Assembly: GCA_934359755.1 (NCBI GenBank)
Contig: CAKRLV010000001.1
Coordinates: 62,001 to 126,000 of the forward strand
DNA from: an uncultured Agathobacter sp.
GTDB lineage: Bacteria > Bacillota > Clostridia > Lachnospirales > Lachnospiraceae
Direction of reading: 5' to 3'
Length of the DNA stretch: 64,000 bases
Below, one piece after another: positions 50,252-60,400 of this stretch; within the stretch, counting starts at the first letter, position 1; each line of letters starts with the position of its first letter. A program made the translations under genes and the position numbers. Under the pieces are notes generated by a model. That model did no database searches. It was not told where the DNA came from and saw nothing but the letters and a program-made list of their open reading frames with translations.

Positions 50252-51031
50252 ATGATCAACTTTACTTTTTCAATTAGTAATTTTGAATATTTTTTGCTAA
50301 TATTGGTTCGCATTGCTTCTTTTGTAGCGGCAGCACCGATTTTTGGTGAACGGGGTATTCCTAATCAGCTTAAGATTGGGTTCTCTTTTTTTGTATCTAT
50401 ATTTATGTATGGTATGGTTGAACAGCCAATATTAGAATATAATAGTGTTGTTGGATTTGCTGTCGTTGTATTTAGTGAGGGAATTACAGGGTTGCTTATT
50501 GGTTTTGCGGCGTATATCTGTAATTCTATTATTTTGTTTGCAGGTAGTATTATAGACATGGATATTGGTCTGTCTATGGCTACAGAATTTAACCCAGCAA
50601 TGAGCACAGAATCTACAGTTTCAGGTAATTTATATTATTATCTTGTTTTAGTTTTATTACTTGTCTCAAATATGCATACATATATTTTGAGGGCTGTATG
50701 TGATTCCTTTTCGGTGATTCCTATAGGGGGAACTGTATTTGACTGGGATGCACTTTTGACATCAATGACAAAGTATATTACAGATTCATTTGTAATAGGA
50801 TTTAGAATATTTTTACCATTTTTTGCTGTTATTATGATTTTGAATTGTATTCTTGGAATAATGGCAAAGGTAGCACCACAGATGAATATGTTTTCTGTTG
50901 GTATGGAATTGAAAATATTTGCTGGACTTGTGGTTATGCTGGCTACAGTATTTTTACTGCCAGAAGTTGCAAATGTCATATTTGAAGAAATTAAGACTAC
51001 GGTGGTTGGGTTCATTGAAGGAATGTATTGA
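50252..51031 (+). CDS. fliR: flagellar export gate protein FliR
   Basis: 259 residues with about six TM helices. The family segments RIASFVAAAPIFGERGIPNQ (about 21-40), DIGLSMATEFNPAM and ILGIMAKVAPQMNMFSVGME (about 198-217) are clear. FliR completes the FliP5Q4R1 pore. It starts 3 bases after fliQ. Its 3' end overlaps the likely flhB start. In some Clostridia fliR and flhB are fused; here they are separate frames. Confidence 0.95.
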   Translation: MINFTFSISNFEYFLLILVRIASFVAAAPIFGERGIPNQLKIGFSFFVSIFMYGMVEQPILEYNSVVGFAVVVFSEGITGLLIGFAAYICNSIILFAGSIIDMDIGLSMATEFNPAMSTESTVSGNLYYYLVLVLLLVSNMHTYILRAVCDSFSVIPIGGTVFDWDALLTSMTKYITDSFVIGFRIFLPFFAVIMILNCILGIMAKVAPQMNMFSVGMELKIFAGLVVMLATVFLLPEVANVIFEEIKTTVVGFIEGMY

Positions 51032-52157
51032 CATAAATAATCGAAGTGAATATTTTCTGAAGTATGATCTTCAGTTCTTTGCTAAAGAGGGCGAAGGAGG
51101 AGAGAAAACAGAGCCAGCCACTGATAAGAAACTCAAAGAGGCGAGAGAAGAAGGAAAGGTGGCTAAAAGTCAGGAATTGACTTTTTCATTCAGTCTTATA
51201 GTATTATTCCTGGTTCTTAAATTTTTTGTTTCGTATCTTGGAGAAAAGATGATTGGTCTGATAAAGACTATATATTCTGGAATGGCTGAATTTGTTGATA
51301 TAAATAATGTGGGATTAACATCTCATGCGGTATCAGCTTATTTCGTTAATATAATTATTCAATTTTTTTTGATTGTTTTACCATTTTTTATATTTGGTGT
51401 TATAATAACAATTTTAATCAATATTGTTCAGGTTGGCTGGAAAGTATCAACTAAGATGTTACAGCCTAAATTTGATAAAATTAATCCTATTAATGGATTC
51501 AAACGTATATTTTCTTCACAATCAGTTTTTGAATTAGTGAAATCAATCGTAAAGATTGGACTTATTGCGTTAATAGCATATTTTTCCATTAAGGGGCATG
51601 CTAATGATTTGTTTATCCTTTATGAAATTCCTCTTAATCAGGCAATTGCTTTAGTTGGAACTATAATTATTGATACTGGACTTAGAATAAGTCTGGTATA
51701 TCTTATAGTTGGAGTTGCTGATTTTGCGTATCAGAAACATAAATTCAACGAAGATATGAAGATGACTAAGCAGGAAGTTAAGGATGAGTACAAGAACACT
51801 GAAGGTGATCCACAGATAAAAGGACGTCAGAGAGCGAGAATGAGAGAAGCTTCTCAGAGGCGTATGATGCAGGATGTGCCTAAGGCAGATGTAGTAATCA
51901 CTAACCCGACTCATATTGCAGTTGCTCTCAAATATGATGCAGAGGTGAGTAAAGCACCAGTTGTTCTTGCAAAAGGAGAGGAACTACTAGCAAAGAAGAT
52001 TAAAGATGTTGCTAAGGAAAACAATATCAGTATTGTTGAGAATAAGCCTTTAGCACGTATGTTATATAGTAATGTTGATATAGGAGAAGAAATTCCCGCT
52101 GAATTATATCAGTCAGTTGCAGAAGTACTTGCAGCTGTATATCAGGCAAATAATTAA
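51015..52157 (+). CDS. flhB: flagellar export switch protein FlhB
   Basis: About 380 residues. The charged N terminus GEKTEPATDKKLKEAREEGK, four TM helices, and the autocleavage site VVITNPTHIAVALKYDAEVS (Asn-Pro-Thr-His) are all present. FlhB switches export from rod/hook to filament substrates. The start is uncertain: the family's usual N terminus begins near LKYDLQFFAKEG (from 51057), where no ATG exists. TTG 51015 behind GGTGG (51000-51004) is preferred; ATG 50973 or a rare ATT/CTG start are alternatives. It overlaps the end of fliR. Confidence 0.92.
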   Translation: MKECIDINNRSEYFLKYDLQFFAKEGEGGEKTEPATDKKLKEAREEGKVAKSQELTFSFSLIVLFLVLKFFVSYLGEKMIGLIKTIYSGMAEFVDINNVGLTSHAVSAYFVNIIIQFFLIVLPFFIFGVIITILINIVQVGWKVSTKMLQPKFDKINPINGFKRIFSSQSVFELVKSIVKIGLIALIAYFSIKGHANDLFILYEIPLNQAIALVGTIIIDTGLRISLVYLIVGVADFAYQKHKFNEDMKMTKQEVKDEYKNTEGDPQIKGRQRARMREASQRRMMQDVPKADVVITNPTHIAVALKYDAEVSKAPVVLAKGEELLAKKIKDVAKENNISIVENKPLARMLYSNVDIGEEIPAELYQSVAEVLAAVYQANN

Positions 52158-52181
52158 GAAATATAGGAAGGAGGATTTGGA

Positions 52182-54224
52182 ATGATAAAAAAGACAGACA
52201 TCGGTGTTGGACTATATTTGCTATTTGCAATTATTTTCTTTATTATTCCAATTAATTCCACCTTATTAGACGTAATGCTTGCAATCAATATAGCGATTGC
52301 GCTTGCAATTTTGTTTAATGTTTTGTTTGTACAAGAGGTTCTTGATATGTCATTTTTCCCGACATTATTGCTCTTTACAACAATCTTTAGAATTTCGCTT
52401 AATGTTTCTTCTACACGACTTATATTGCTCACTGGTAATCCTGGTGTGGTTGTAAATACTTTTGGACAGTTTGTTGGTGGTGGAAATCTGGTTATTGGAG
52501 CAATCGTATTCATTGTACTTGTTCTTATTCAGTTTCTGGTTATTAATAAAGGTTCTGAGCGAGTTGCAGAGGTAACGGCAAGATTTACTTTGGATGCTAT
52601 GCCTGGTAAGCAGATGGCGATAGATGCTGATTTAAATACTGGTGCAATCACAGACAAAGAGGCAAAAATAAGACGAGATAAAATCCAGCAGGAATCTAGT
52701 TTTTTTGGAGCCATGGATGGTGCTACAAAGTACGTAAAAGGAGATGCTAACGCAGGTCTTATTATTACAATTATTAACCTTATTGGCGGAACTGCAATGG
52801 GTGTTTTATATCAGGGACTTGAGTTTAATGAGGCAATTCAGAAATTTGGTATTTTAACAATCGGTGATGGTCTTGTTTCACAGATACCATCGCTTGTAAT
52901 TTCACTTTCAACTGGTATTCTGGTTACTAAAGGCTCAAATGAAGCTGACTTCAGTGGTGTACTTGTAAAACAGCTTTTTGGAATACCTCGTGTTATGTAT
53001 ATAGTTGCAGGTGTTATTGTGTTTTTGGGACTTGCTACTCCGCTTAGGGCTGAATGGTGGCTATTCTTAGGTTTAGGAGCTATATTTTTTATAACAGGAA
53101 GAAGTATAAGTAACAGTATAGGTGAGGAAAAAATCGAAGAAGAGGTTATGTCAGCAGAGACTGAGGCAGAAGAAATACGAAAGCCGGAGAATGTTGTATC
53201 TCTTTTACAGGTTGATCCTATAGAACTTGAATTTGGTTATGGAATTATACCTCTTGCAGATGTAAATCAGGGTGGGGATCTTCTGGATCGTGTTGTTATG
53301 ATACGTAGGCAGATAGCACTGGAATTGGGTACGGTTGTTCCGATAATACGTCTCAGGGATAATATCCAGCTGAATCCAAACCAATACATAATAAAAATTA
53401 AAGGAATTCAGGTTACAGAAGGTGAGATATTATTTGACCATTATATGGCGATGAATCCTGGATTTGTTGAGGAAGAGATAACAGGTATTCCAACTTTTGA
53501 ACCTTCGTTCCATTTACCAGCTATATGGATTACTGAGAGTCAGAGAGAAAGGGCTGAAAGTTTAGGGTATACTGTTGTAGATCCTCCTTCTATTATTGCA
53601 ACTCATCTGACAGAAGTTATAAGGAGTCATATTGCAGAACTTCTTACACGTCAGGATGTTCAGAATCTTGTTAATAATCTTAAGGATTCTAATCCTGTCC
53701 TGGTTGAAGAGCTGGTTCCAAAGCTTCTTGGACTTGGAGAAATTCAGAAGGTGTTGCAAAACTTACTTAGTGAGGGTATTTCAATCAGGGATTTACTTAC
53801 TATTTTTGAGACACTTGCAGATCATGCACAGACATCGAGAGATACAGATGTCTTGACCGAATATGTAAGGCAGGCGTTAAAGAGAGCTATCTCTAATAAA
53901 TATTTCCCGTCTAATGAGGTTACAAGTGTTGTGACGCTTGATCCGAAAGTTGAGCAGGAGATTATGTCTTCTGTAAAGCAGACAGAACAGGGGGCATATC
54001 TGACACTTGATCCAGAAAAGACAAAGGCAATAATGAATTCTGTAGAAACAGAAATTAAGAAATTGGAAAGTCTGGGAAAAAGTGCAATAATAATTACATC
54101 TCCAATTGTGAGAATGTATTTCAAAAAATTAACAGAGGATTACTTTAAAGATTTGATTGTTGTTTCATACAATGAGGTTGAATCTGATGTAGAACTTCAA
54201 TCAGTAGGAATGGTGACAGCATAA
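52182..54224 (+). CDS. flhA: flagellar export gate protein FlhA
   Basis: 680 residues, usual family length. About eight TM helices fill residues 1-320, with the FHIPEP region RRDKIQQESSFFGAMDGATK (about 166-185) and YVKGDANAGL. The cytoplasmic domain (about 350-680), which docks chaperone-substrate complexes, holds LSEGISIRDLLTIFETLADH. The nonameric FlhA ring energises export. GAAGGAGG precedes ATG 52182. flhF starts on the base after its stop. Confidence 0.97.
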   Translation: MIKKTDIGVGLYLLFAIIFFIIPINSTLLDVMLAINIAIALAILFNVLFVQEVLDMSFFPTLLLFTTIFRISLNVSSTRLILLTGNPGVVVNTFGQFVGGGNLVIGAIVFIVLVLIQFLVINKGSERVAEVTARFTLDAMPGKQMAIDADLNTGAITDKEAKIRRDKIQQESSFFGAMDGATKYVKGDANAGLIITIINLIGGTAMGVLYQGLEFNEAIQKFGILTIGDGLVSQIPSLVISLSTGILVTKGSNEADFSGVLVKQLFGIPRVMYIVAGVIVFLGLATPLRAEWWLFLGLGAIFFITGRSISNSIGEEKIEEEVMSAETEAEEIRKPENVVSLLQVDPIELEFGYGIIPLADVNQGGDLLDRVVMIRRQIALELGTVVPIIRLRDNIQLNPNQYIIKIKGIQVTEGEILFDHYMAMNPGFVEEEITGIPTFEPSFHLPAIWITESQRERAESLGYTVVDPPSIIATHLTEVIRSHIAELLTRQDVQNLVNNLKDSNPVLVEELVPKLLGLGEIQKVLQNLLSEGISIRDLLTIFETLADHAQTSRDTDVLTEYVRQALKRAISNKYFPSNEVTSVVTLDPKVEQEIMSSVKQTEQGAYLTLDPEKTKAIMNSVETEIKKLESLGKSAIIITSPIVRMYFKKLTEDYFKDLIVVSYNEVESDVELQSVGMVTA

Positions 54225-55514
54225 ATGACGATTAATAAGTTTCAGGGAAAAACAAAAGAAGAAGCAATTGAAAAAGCAAAGGCTGAATTTGGCGAAGATG
54301 CGGTAGTTATGAATGTAAGAGAGATTAAACCAAAGGGATTATGGGGAATATTTAAAAGCTCTACATTCGAAGTTACAGTGGCAATGCAGGAACGCAATAT
54401 TTTTTCTAATTCAAACAGGGGTGTGAAGACAGAAATGACTATGCCAGATAAGATTAATTATACTGCAGATGAAAATATAAAGCTTCCATCATATTCTGCG
54501 GAGAAAAAAGAAGAAAAAGTTGAAGAAAAACTAAAGGAAAGTATTCCAAAAGAACTTGAACATGTTGAGAACAAAGCTAAGGATAAAAGTAATATCGAAG
54601 AGCGTCTTAGTAATCTTTCAAATATTCTTGAAGAGACAATTGGCAAATCTATTGATGATGAGTCAAGGACACCGTCGAAGAGTCCTTCAGGAGAAGAACT
54701 TAAATTTGTAAGAGTTTTATATAATACTCTTATTTCTAATGAAGTAAATGAGAAGTATGTAAATCAGATTCTTGAAGAAATAGAGAAGTTCTTAAGGCCT
54801 GGAAATAGTGTCGATACTATATTATCGAATGTTTACCAGAAACTTATTCTTCGTTTTGGACAGCCTAAGGGTATTTCGCTTGCAGGAACTAAACCAAAGG
54901 TTACTTTTTTTATTGGACCAACAGGTGTAGGTAAGACCACAACCATAGCTAAAATAGCATCAAAATTTAAAGTTGAAATGGGTAAGAAAGTGGCCTTTAT
55001 TACAGCTGATACATATAGAATTGCTGCAACTGAACAACTTAAGGTTTATGCAAATATATTAGATGCACCTATGACTATTGTATACTCTGCTGATGATATC
55101 AATAATGCTATAAACGAGATGATGGATTATGATTTGATTTTTGTTGATACCGCAGGTTTCTCACATAAGAATGATAAGCAGAAAGAAGAAATGAAAGCAT
55201 TACTTGCTGGTGTTAATGAAGAATACGAGAAGGAAGTATATCTTGTTATAAGTGCTACTACTAAGTATAACGATTTGTTAAATATTGTAGATATGTATAA
55301 GGAAATTTCTAATTATAAATTGATTTTTACAAAGCTTGATGAGACCTCTACATATGGTAATCTGCTTAATGTTAAATTATATTCAAATGCAGACTTGTCA
55401 TATACAACTAACGGACAAAATGTTCCTGATGATATAGAAATTTTTGATACCCAGAAAATCGTTAAACAGCTATTAGGAGGCAATAATAATGGATCAGGCA
55501 GAACAACTGCGTAA
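54225..55514 (+). CDS. flhF: flagellar biosynthesis GTPase FlhF
   Basis: 429 residues. The N-terminal B domain opens INKFQGKTKEEAIEKAKAEF, then a variable linker, a helical N domain, and an SRP-type G domain with GPTGVGKTTTIAKIASKF (about 228-245), ADTYRIAATEQL, VDTAGFSHKN and TKLDET. FlhF sets flagellar position and number with FlhG. There is no gap after flhA. Its 3' end overlaps flhG by 26 bases, where the GGAGG of flhG is encoded. Confidence 0.95.
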   Translation: MTINKFQGKTKEEAIEKAKAEFGEDAVVMNVREIKPKGLWGIFKSSTFEVTVAMQERNIFSNSNRGVKTEMTMPDKINYTADENIKLPSYSAEKKEEKVEEKLKESIPKELEHVENKAKDKSNIEERLSNLSNILEETIGKSIDDESRTPSKSPSGEELKFVRVLYNTLISNEVNEKYVNQILEEIEKFLRPGNSVDTILSNVYQKLILRFGQPKGISLAGTKPKVTFFIGPTGVGKTTTIAKIASKFKVEMGKKVAFITADTYRIAATEQLKVYANILDAPMTIVYSADDINNAINEMMDYDLIFVDTAGFSHKNDKQKEEMKALLAGVNEEYEKEVYLVISATTKYNDLLNIVDMYKEISNYKLIFTKLDETSTYGNLLNVKLYSNADLSYTTNGQNVPDDIEIFDTQKIVKQLLGGNNNGSGRTTA

Positions 55515-56367
55515 TGTTGTCAAACTTAGGAATCAGAATAACCAAAATTGTGCCAGAGTAATTACTGTAACTAGCGGTAAGGGTGGGGTTGGAAAGTCAA
55601 ATGTATCTGTTAATCTGGCTGTTCAGCTCCAAAAAGCAGGAAAGAAAGTTATAATATTTGATGCCGATTTTGGATTGGCGAATGTCGAGGTTATGTTTGG
55701 TGCCATACCACAGTATAATTTATCTGATTTGATATATAATGGCAAAAATATCAGGGAAATTATTACACCTGGACCACTAGGGATTGGATTTATCTCAGGA
55801 GGTTCTGGTATAATAGGATTAAACAATCTGTATAAAGAGCAAATTCTTTATCTTGTTAAATCAATAAATGAGCTTAACGATATGGCCGATTTTATAATTA
55901 TTGATACAGGAGCTGGAATATCGGATCAGGTTATGGAGTTTGTGCTTGCAAGTCCTGAGATACTTCTTATTACTACGCCTGAGCCTAGTTCGTTGACAGA
56001 TTCGTATTCACTATTAAAGGCGCTTTATAAGAAACCTAATTTTGTAGCGAACCAGAATCAGGTTCATGTTATTGCAAATAAAGTAACATCATATGAAGAT
56101 GGTAAAGCGGTATATGATAAATTAAGTTCTGTAGTAGTACAGTTTTTACATGGCGATTTGAACTATCTTGGAATGATACCGCAGGATCAGGCTCTTGAAC
56201 GTGCAGTTAGGCAACAGAAGACAGTATCGTTATATGAACCAAATTCCAATGCAGCAAAAGCATTCAAAGTTCTGGCTGGCAATTTGCTTGATGGAACGCA
56301 TGAGCAGGCACAGATTAAATGGGGAATATCGCAGATGTTTACAAATTTTCTAACAAGGAGAAATTAG
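55489..56367 (+). CDS. flhG: MinD-like ATPase FlhG (YlxH)
   Basis: 292 residues. The deviant Walker A TSGKGGVGKSNVSVNLAVQL (about 28-47) and DADFGLANVEVMFG define the MinD/ParA group; IIDTGAGISDQVMEFVLASP is the switch II region. It opens DQAEQLRNVVKL, the FlhG N-terminal activating helix that stimulates FlhF GTPase (DQAxxLR motif). It limits flagellar number. GGAGG lies inside the end of flhF. Confidence 0.95.
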   Translation: MDQAEQLRNVVKLRNQNNQNCARVITVTSGKGGVGKSNVSVNLAVQLQKAGKKVIIFDADFGLANVEVMFGAIPQYNLSDLIYNGKNIREIITPGPLGIGFISGGSGIIGLNNLYKEQILYLVKSINELNDMADFIIIDTGAGISDQVMEFVLASPEILLITTPEPSSLTDSYSLLKALYKKPNFVANQNQVHVIANKVTSYEDGKAVYDKLSSVVVQFLHGDLNYLGMIPQDQALERAVRQQKTVSLYEPNSNAAKAFKVLAGNLLDGTHEQAQIKWGISQMFTNFLTRRN

Positions 56368-56392
56368 CACATAGAATTTAGGAGAATGTCGG

Positions 56393-57139
56393 ATGGTTCT
56401 TTCAGATTTAATTAATCCAGGAGATAAAATTGATATCCAGTTAACCTATCAGCTTGAACAAAGCAAGATGGGGCAGGATGTGGAAGTCAAAATATACAAG
56501 AGCAGTGTATTTGATTTTGTTTCTGATACTGAAATAGAGATAACTATGCCTACAGAAGGTAGTAAAGTAGTTTTGTTTCAGAATGGACTCAGACTCAGAA
56601 TGCTTTATTATACCCAAAAAGGACTATATGAATGTCTCGGTGTGGTAGAGAACAGATATAAGAAGAATAATATTCTGACTCTTGTGGTTGATATAAAGAC
56701 TCCACCGCAAAAATTCCAAAGACGTGAATTTTATAGAATTAATTGTCTTATAGATATGCAATATTATAAAATATCAGAGAAAGTTGCCAATTTAGATTCT
56801 ACAGAGGCTGTTTTTGCAGAGATACAGAATCCCGAATATATAGGGCAAGAAAAGAAGACAAGTATTCAGGATATAAGCGGTGGCGGAATCAGGTTTATTT
56901 CAGATGAGAAATTTGAAAAAGATTCTTATATACTTGCGGTAATCAGATTGACAAACGAAAAGATAGATAATACATTTTATTTAGTATGTAGAATAGTATC
57001 AAGTGAAGAAGTTGAATACATGACTGATAAATATTCTAATCGTGCTAAATTTAATTTTAAAGATATCAAGGATCGGGAAACGATTGTCCGATACGTGTTT
57101 GAGGAAGAACGACGAATTCGAAAGAAAGAAATTGGGTGA
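56393..57139 (+). CDS. YcgR-type PilZ domain protein, cyclic-di-GMP effector
   Basis: 248 residues. The N-terminal YcgR-like beta domain (about 1-95) leads into the PilZ signature: RREFYRI (about 107-113; RxxxR) and IQDISGGGIRF (about 160-170; the D/NxSxxG motif). On binding cyclic-di-GMP such proteins (YcgR, DgrA, MotI) brake the motor. Its location between flhG and cheB ties it to motility, and the HD-GYP gene at 21249-22346 could lower its ligand. The GGAG site at 56381 supports ATG 56393. Confidence 0.9.
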   Translation: MVLSDLINPGDKIDIQLTYQLEQSKMGQDVEVKIYKSSVFDFVSDTEIEITMPTEGSKVVLFQNGLRLRMLYYTQKGLYECLGVVENRYKKNNILTLVVDIKTPPQKFQRREFYRINCLIDMQYYKISEKVANLDSTEAVFAEIQNPEYIGQEKKTSIQDISGGGIRFISDEKFEKDSYILAVIRLTNEKIDNTFYLVCRIVSSEEVEYMTDKYSNRAKFNFKDIKDRETIVRYVFEEERRIRKKEIG

Positions 57140-57143
57140 GTTT

Positions 57144-58277
57144 ATGAAGAAAAACATTCTGGTTGTTGATGACTCTGCACTCATGAGAAGAGTTGAGTGT
57201 GATATAATCAATTCAGATAGTAATTTTCAAGCAATAGACGTATGCAGAGACGGATTAGAAGCTTATGAAAAGCTTAAGACGACGACATATGATGGAGTTG
57301 TCCTGGACGTCAATATGCCACGTATGGATGGTTTACAATTACTAGAAAAGTTACAGGAAGATAATATCAGCGCGAATGTTATTATGGTAAGTACTCTTAC
57401 TACTAAAGATGCAGAAGTTACTATTTTAGCAATGGAACGCGGTGCTATTGATTTTGTAACTAAACCAAACAACATAATAGAAGCAAAAGGTGATGACTTT
57501 AAAGATAGCCTGTTAAGCGTATTATCTGCGGTACTTAAGACTAAAGCTTATATTTCAAGAACAGAAAGAGAGCGGCGTAATAATTCAATAAGAAGACCCG
57601 TTAAGGAAAGTCTTCGCAGTAATACTTATGATACTAATACAGTATCAGTTACAGGTAAAGTTGCAGCCCCAATTAAGAGACTGAAGGCAACGGGCAAGAA
57701 TAAATTAGTTGCGCTTGCATGCTCTACCGGAGGTCCTAAAGCACTTCAGAGTGTTATTCCTTTTTTACCTGAAGGATTAGATGCACCGATGATTCTTGTA
57801 CAACATATGCCTGCTGGATTTACAAAATCAATGGCAGAAAGATTGAATGAAATCAGCAAGATTAATGTTAAGGAAGCGGAGGATGGAGATATCCTGAAAA
57901 AAGGATGGGTGTATATTGCACCAGGTGGACATCATATGGAGGTTAGAAAATGTGCGGACGGCAATCATAAGATTGCGTTGAATGATATGCCAGCCATTGG
58001 TGGGTTGAGACCATGTGCTAACATAACATATGATTCTCTTAATAAGTCTGGATTTGACGAGATAGTATGTGTTGTCTTAACTGGAATGGGAGCAGATGGT
58101 ACTAATGGTATATTATCATTAGGAAAGCACAAGCCTATTCATGTTATATCCCAGAATGCTGAAACTTGTGTTGTATATGGTATGCCGAAAGCAATTGCTG
58201 AGGCTGGTGTTGTAGATGAAGTGGTAGCCCTTACGGATGTTGCAAAAACAATCACAAAGAATGTGGGGGTAAAATAA
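57144..58277 (+). CDS. cheB: chemotaxis response regulator protein-glutamate methylesterase CheB
   Basis: 377 residues from ATG 57144. The receiver domain has D9/D10 in ILVVDDSALMRR and the phosphoacceptor D55 in GVVLDVNMPRMDG. The methylesterase domain shows the catalytic Ser in ACSTGGPKAL, the His in QHMPAGFTKSMAERL and the Asp in LTGMGADG. CheB removes methyl groups from chemoreceptors. It starts 4 bases after the PilZ gene with a weak GGGTGAG site inside that gene. CheR is not encoded in the window. Confidence 0.96.
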   Translation: MKKNILVVDDSALMRRVECDIINSDSNFQAIDVCRDGLEAYEKLKTTTYDGVVLDVNMPRMDGLQLLEKLQEDNISANVIMVSTLTTKDAEVTILAMERGAIDFVTKPNNIIEAKGDDFKDSLLSVLSAVLKTKAYISRTERERRNNSIRRPVKESLRSNTYDTNTVSVTGKVAAPIKRLKATGKNKLVALACSTGGPKALQSVIPFLPEGLDAPMILVQHMPAGFTKSMAERLNEISKINVKEAEDGDILKKGWVYIAPGGHHMEVRKCADGNHKIALNDMPAIGGLRPCANITYDSLNKSGFDEIVCVVLTGMGADGTNGILSLGKHKPIHVISQNAETCVVYGMPKAIAEAGVVDEVVALTDVAKTITKNVGVK

Positions 58278-58278
58278 T

Positions 58279-60384
58279 ATGGATGTAAGTCAGTATCTTG
58301 AAATTTTTATTGATGAGAGTTCGGAGCATTTGCAGACTCTTAGCGACTGTATAATGACATTAGAGCAAGAACCAGATAATAAAGATACTATAAATGAAGT
58401 TTTCAGAGCTGCACACTCTCTGAAGGGAATGGCCGGTACAATGGGCTTTAAGAGAATGCAGCATCTTACACATGATATGGAGAATGTTTTCCAGGAAGTG
58501 AGAAGTGATAAGATATCCGTAGATAGTTCTATGATAGATTTACTTTTCAAATGTCTGGATGCGTTAGATGCGTATCTTGAGAATGTAAAGAGCAGTTCTG
58601 ACGAAGGTACTGATGATAATGAAATCATCATTAAAGAATTGAATGATTTCATTGCAAAAGCTAATGGAACAGCGCCTAAAGAAGAAACTCCAAAAGAAGA
58701 CAAAGCTACGGTAACTAAAGAAGAACCTAAAGAAGCAAATGCTTCGTCAGTAGCTAAATATGCAGAAATAGAATTGAATGATAGTGAAGCAAAGGGCGTA
58801 AATGAGGCAAAAAACAGTGGTCTTAAGATATATGGAATAACTGTATATGTACAGAAAGATTGTCTGCTTAAAGCGGCAAGAGCTTTTTTGGTATTCAGAG
58901 CGGTAGAAGAATTAGGACAGATTGTTGTATATAGACCAAGTTCTCAGGATATTGAAGATGAAAAATTTGAACTTGATTTTAGCTTTTATGTTGCATCCTC
59001 AGAAGAACTTGATAAAATTATAGCCGCGGCTATGAATGTGTCAGAAATTGAAAATGTTGTTGGTGGCGAAATTACTCAGATACATATTGAAGGTGAGAGT
59101 GTTGAAGAGACGAAAACAGAAGAGACAGCTCCAGCTCCAGTACAGCCAGCAGCTGAGACTAAGCCAGCACCAAAGGAGACTAAGAAGGCTGCTGCGCCAG
59201 CAAAGAAAGCTGTTGCAAAGCCAGCTACAAGTAGAACAGTTCGTGTAGATATAGAGAAACTCGATGCACTTATGAATCAGGTGTCTGAGCTTATTATTGC
59301 GAAGAACAGCCTAGTTTCTATTAGTGTTTCAGAAGGAAGCGAACTTAATGGTCAGTCTTTCCATGATCAGATTGAGTATCTTGAAAGAATCACAACTAAT
59401 CTTCATGAATCAGTTATGAAGGTTCGAATGGTTCCTATTGAGAGTGTTACTCAGAAGTATCCTAGAATGATTAGGGATTTGTCGCGAACACTCAACAAAA
59501 AGATGCAGCTTACAATCACTGGTGAAGAGACAGAACTTGATCGTACTGTAGTAGATCAGATCGGTGATCCGTTACAACATTTGCTGCGTAATTCGGCAGA
59601 TCATGGACTTGAAAGTTCTGAACTTCGAGTTCAAAGAGGAAAGCCAGAAATTGGTACGATTTTCCTCAATGCATATCAGGAAGGAAATAACGTAATCATT
59701 CAGGTCGGCGATGATGGTAATGGTATAGATACAGAAGCTGTTAAGGCTAAAGCTATTGAAAGAGGAATTGTTACTGCAGAGCAGGCTGAGAATATGAGCC
59801 AGAAAGAAATTGTTAACTTCTTGTTTATGCCAAGTTTTTCAATGGCTAAGAAGATTACTGATATTTCAGGACGAGGTGTAGGACTCGATGTTGTTAAATC
59901 GGGAATTGAGCAGTTAGGTGGTGACGTTGAGGTTACTACAGAACTTGGAAAAGGAACTACTTTTACAGTAAGACTTCCCCTTACACTTGCTATTATTCAG
60001 GCTCTTATGGTTGAAATCAGAGATGAAAAATACGCTATTGCACTTGGTTCAATATCTAATATTGAGAATATACCAGTTAGTGATATCAAATATGTTCAGG
60101 CTAAGGAAGTTATTCATCTTAGAGGAAGCGTTATTCCACTTATAAGACTTGATCAGATGCTTGATATCGAACCTATGGAAGAAGAACCAGAGTATTTAAC
60201 AGTTGTTATTGTTAAACGTGGTGAGGCACAGGCAGGATTGGTAGTAGATAATCTCATGGGACAGCAGGAAATTGTTATTAAGTCACTTGGTAAGTATATT
60301 AATGGTAACAAGCTTATTAGTGGTGCTACAATTCTTGGTGATGGTGAGGTAGCCCTGATTCTTGATGTTAATACTTTGATGTAA
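58279..60384 (+). CDS. cheA: chemotaxis sensor histidine kinase CheA
   Basis: 701 residues with full domain order. P1 Hpt carries the phosphorylated His46 in AAHSLKGMAGTMGF; P2 (about 185-280) is a CheY/CheB-docking domain; a Pro/Ala/Lys linker spans about 285-320. P3 dimerisation follows, then P4 ATPase with HLLRNSADHGLE, VGDDGNGID, SGRGVGLDVV and GKGTTFTVRLPLTLA, and P5 is CheW-like. It phosphorylates CheY and CheB in response to receptors. It starts one base after cheB. Confidence 0.97.
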   Translation: MDVSQYLEIFIDESSEHLQTLSDCIMTLEQEPDNKDTINEVFRAAHSLKGMAGTMGFKRMQHLTHDMENVFQEVRSDKISVDSSMIDLLFKCLDALDAYLENVKSSSDEGTDDNEIIIKELNDFIAKANGTAPKEETPKEDKATVTKEEPKEANASSVAKYAEIELNDSEAKGVNEAKNSGLKIYGITVYVQKDCLLKAARAFLVFRAVEELGQIVVYRPSSQDIEDEKFELDFSFYVASSEELDKIIAAAMNVSEIENVVGGEITQIHIEGESVEETKTEETAPAPVQPAAETKPAPKETKKAAAPAKKAVAKPATSRTVRVDIEKLDALMNQVSELIIAKNSLVSISVSEGSELNGQSFHDQIEYLERITTNLHESVMKVRMVPIESVTQKYPRMIRDLSRTLNKKMQLTITGEETELDRTVVDQIGDPLQHLLRNSADHGLESSELRVQRGKPEIGTIFLNAYQEGNNVIIQVGDDGNGIDTEAVKAKAIERGIVTAEQAENMSQKEIVNFLFMPSFSMAKKITDISGRGVGLDVVKSGIEQLGGDVEVTTELGKGTTFTVRLPLTLAIIQALMVEIRDEKYAIALGSISNIENIPVSDIKYVQAKEVIHLRGSVIPLIRLDQMLDIEPMEEEPEYLTVVIVKRGEAQAGLVVDNLMGQQEIVIKSLGKYINGNKLISGATILGDGEVALILDVNTLM

Positions 60385-60400
60385 ATAGGGGGACGAACAA

